From an uncultured Clostridia bacterium (GTDB taxonomy: Bacteria > Bacillota > Clostridia > Christensenellales > UBA1242): a stretch of DNA of 34,462 nt. Below are positions 34,396 to 34,462 of this stretch, piece after piece (the stretch's first letter is position 1; every line of letters begins with the position of its first letter). The notes below the pieces were generated by a model, which worked only from the letters and a program-made list of their open reading frames with translations, was not told where the DNA came from and did no database searches. Location: the NCBI GenBank assembly GCA_944383385.1, contig CALWPI010000006.1:1-34462 (forward strand). Direction: 5' to 3'. A program made the position numbers and the translations under genes.

Positions 34396-34462
34396 ATAAT
34401 GTGACAGTTTTTGTATAAGTCATATCACCCATGGTATATTTGTACTCAACTGCACTATCTTT
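34394..34462 (-). CDS. C-terminal fragment of an unidentified protein
   Basis: The last 69 bases encode 22 residues and a TAA stop on the minus strand, in frame through the window edge: alternating Tyr/Lys/Thr, ending MTYTKTVTL. This beta-strand-like end might come from an extracellular or lipocalin-like protein, but there is too little to identify. The terminator just past the stop supports a real gene. Confidence 0.45.
   Translation of the reverse strand, partial: KDSAVEYKYTMGDMTYTKTVTL

Noticed and set aside
1-34462. Search for CRISPR arrays, insertion sequences, toxin-antitoxin pairs and defence genes
   Set aside because: No regularly spaced repeats, transposases, inverted-repeat element ends or recognisable defence domains were found. 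CPBP proteins are sometimes called Abi, but these two lie in a housekeeping operon and give no support for phage defence.

Overview
The window looks like chromosomal DNA of a low-GC, Gram-positive bacterium of the Bacillota (Clostridia-like, probably uncultured). The support is the strong AGGAGG-type ribosome sites, AT-rich codon use with all three standard stop codons, several lipoboxes, and Bacillota gene neighbourhoods: pth-mfd-prsA, yycJ-htrA-rlmH and a dnaB/dnaI-like pair. I see no phage, insertion sequence, CRISPR array or integration site. The finer taxonomy is inference. No stretch over 300 bases lacks a gene; the longest gaps (31482-31735, 17342-17548, 22474-22670) hold promoters, palindromes and terminators.

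Layout. 1-9213 (minus strand): a housekeeping block, read from right to left: two CPBP-family membrane proteases, rlmH, tadA, a degenerate GlmU-like protein, pth, mfd, and a PrsA/SurA-like foldase lipoprotein cut by the window edge. 9334-12717 (minus): an M1-type metallopeptidase lipoprotein, yycJ and an HtrA-type serine protease lipoprotein. 12871-15248 (plus): a DnaD/DnaB-type replication initiation protein with what look like four DnaD-type modules, overlapping a DnaI/DnaC-type helicase loader. 15274-17341 (minus): an unrecognised 488-aa helical protein, a small membrane protein with a zinc ribbon, and a 51-aa YjzC-like protein. 17549-21065 (plus): two half-transporters of an asymmetric heterodimeric ABC exporter. 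21175-21250: tRNA-Thr(CGU). 21395-22473 (minus): a SipW-type signal peptidase and a bPH2-type membrane protein. 22671-31481 (minus): one 2936-residue lipoprotein with about 22 fibronectin-III-like modules and a GLUG-like C-terminal region. 31736-34369: an Old-Yellow-Enzyme/2,4-dienoyl-CoA-reductase-type flavoprotein, divergent from a TspO-family protein. The last bases hold the tail of another minus-strand gene.

Together the genes combine translation quality control (pth, tadA, rlmH, tRNA-Thr), transcription-coupled repair (mfd), replication initiation, and an envelope protein-handling set (PrsA-like foldase, HtrA, M1 peptidase, CPBP proteases, signal peptidase) alongside a giant surface lipoprotein. 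The most unusual items are the giant lipoprotein, the GlmU-derived pseudoenzyme at the pth-mfd locus, the unrecognised 488-aa protein, and the expanded module count in the DnaB-like protein. I found no convincing sign of a defence or other multi-gene novel system.
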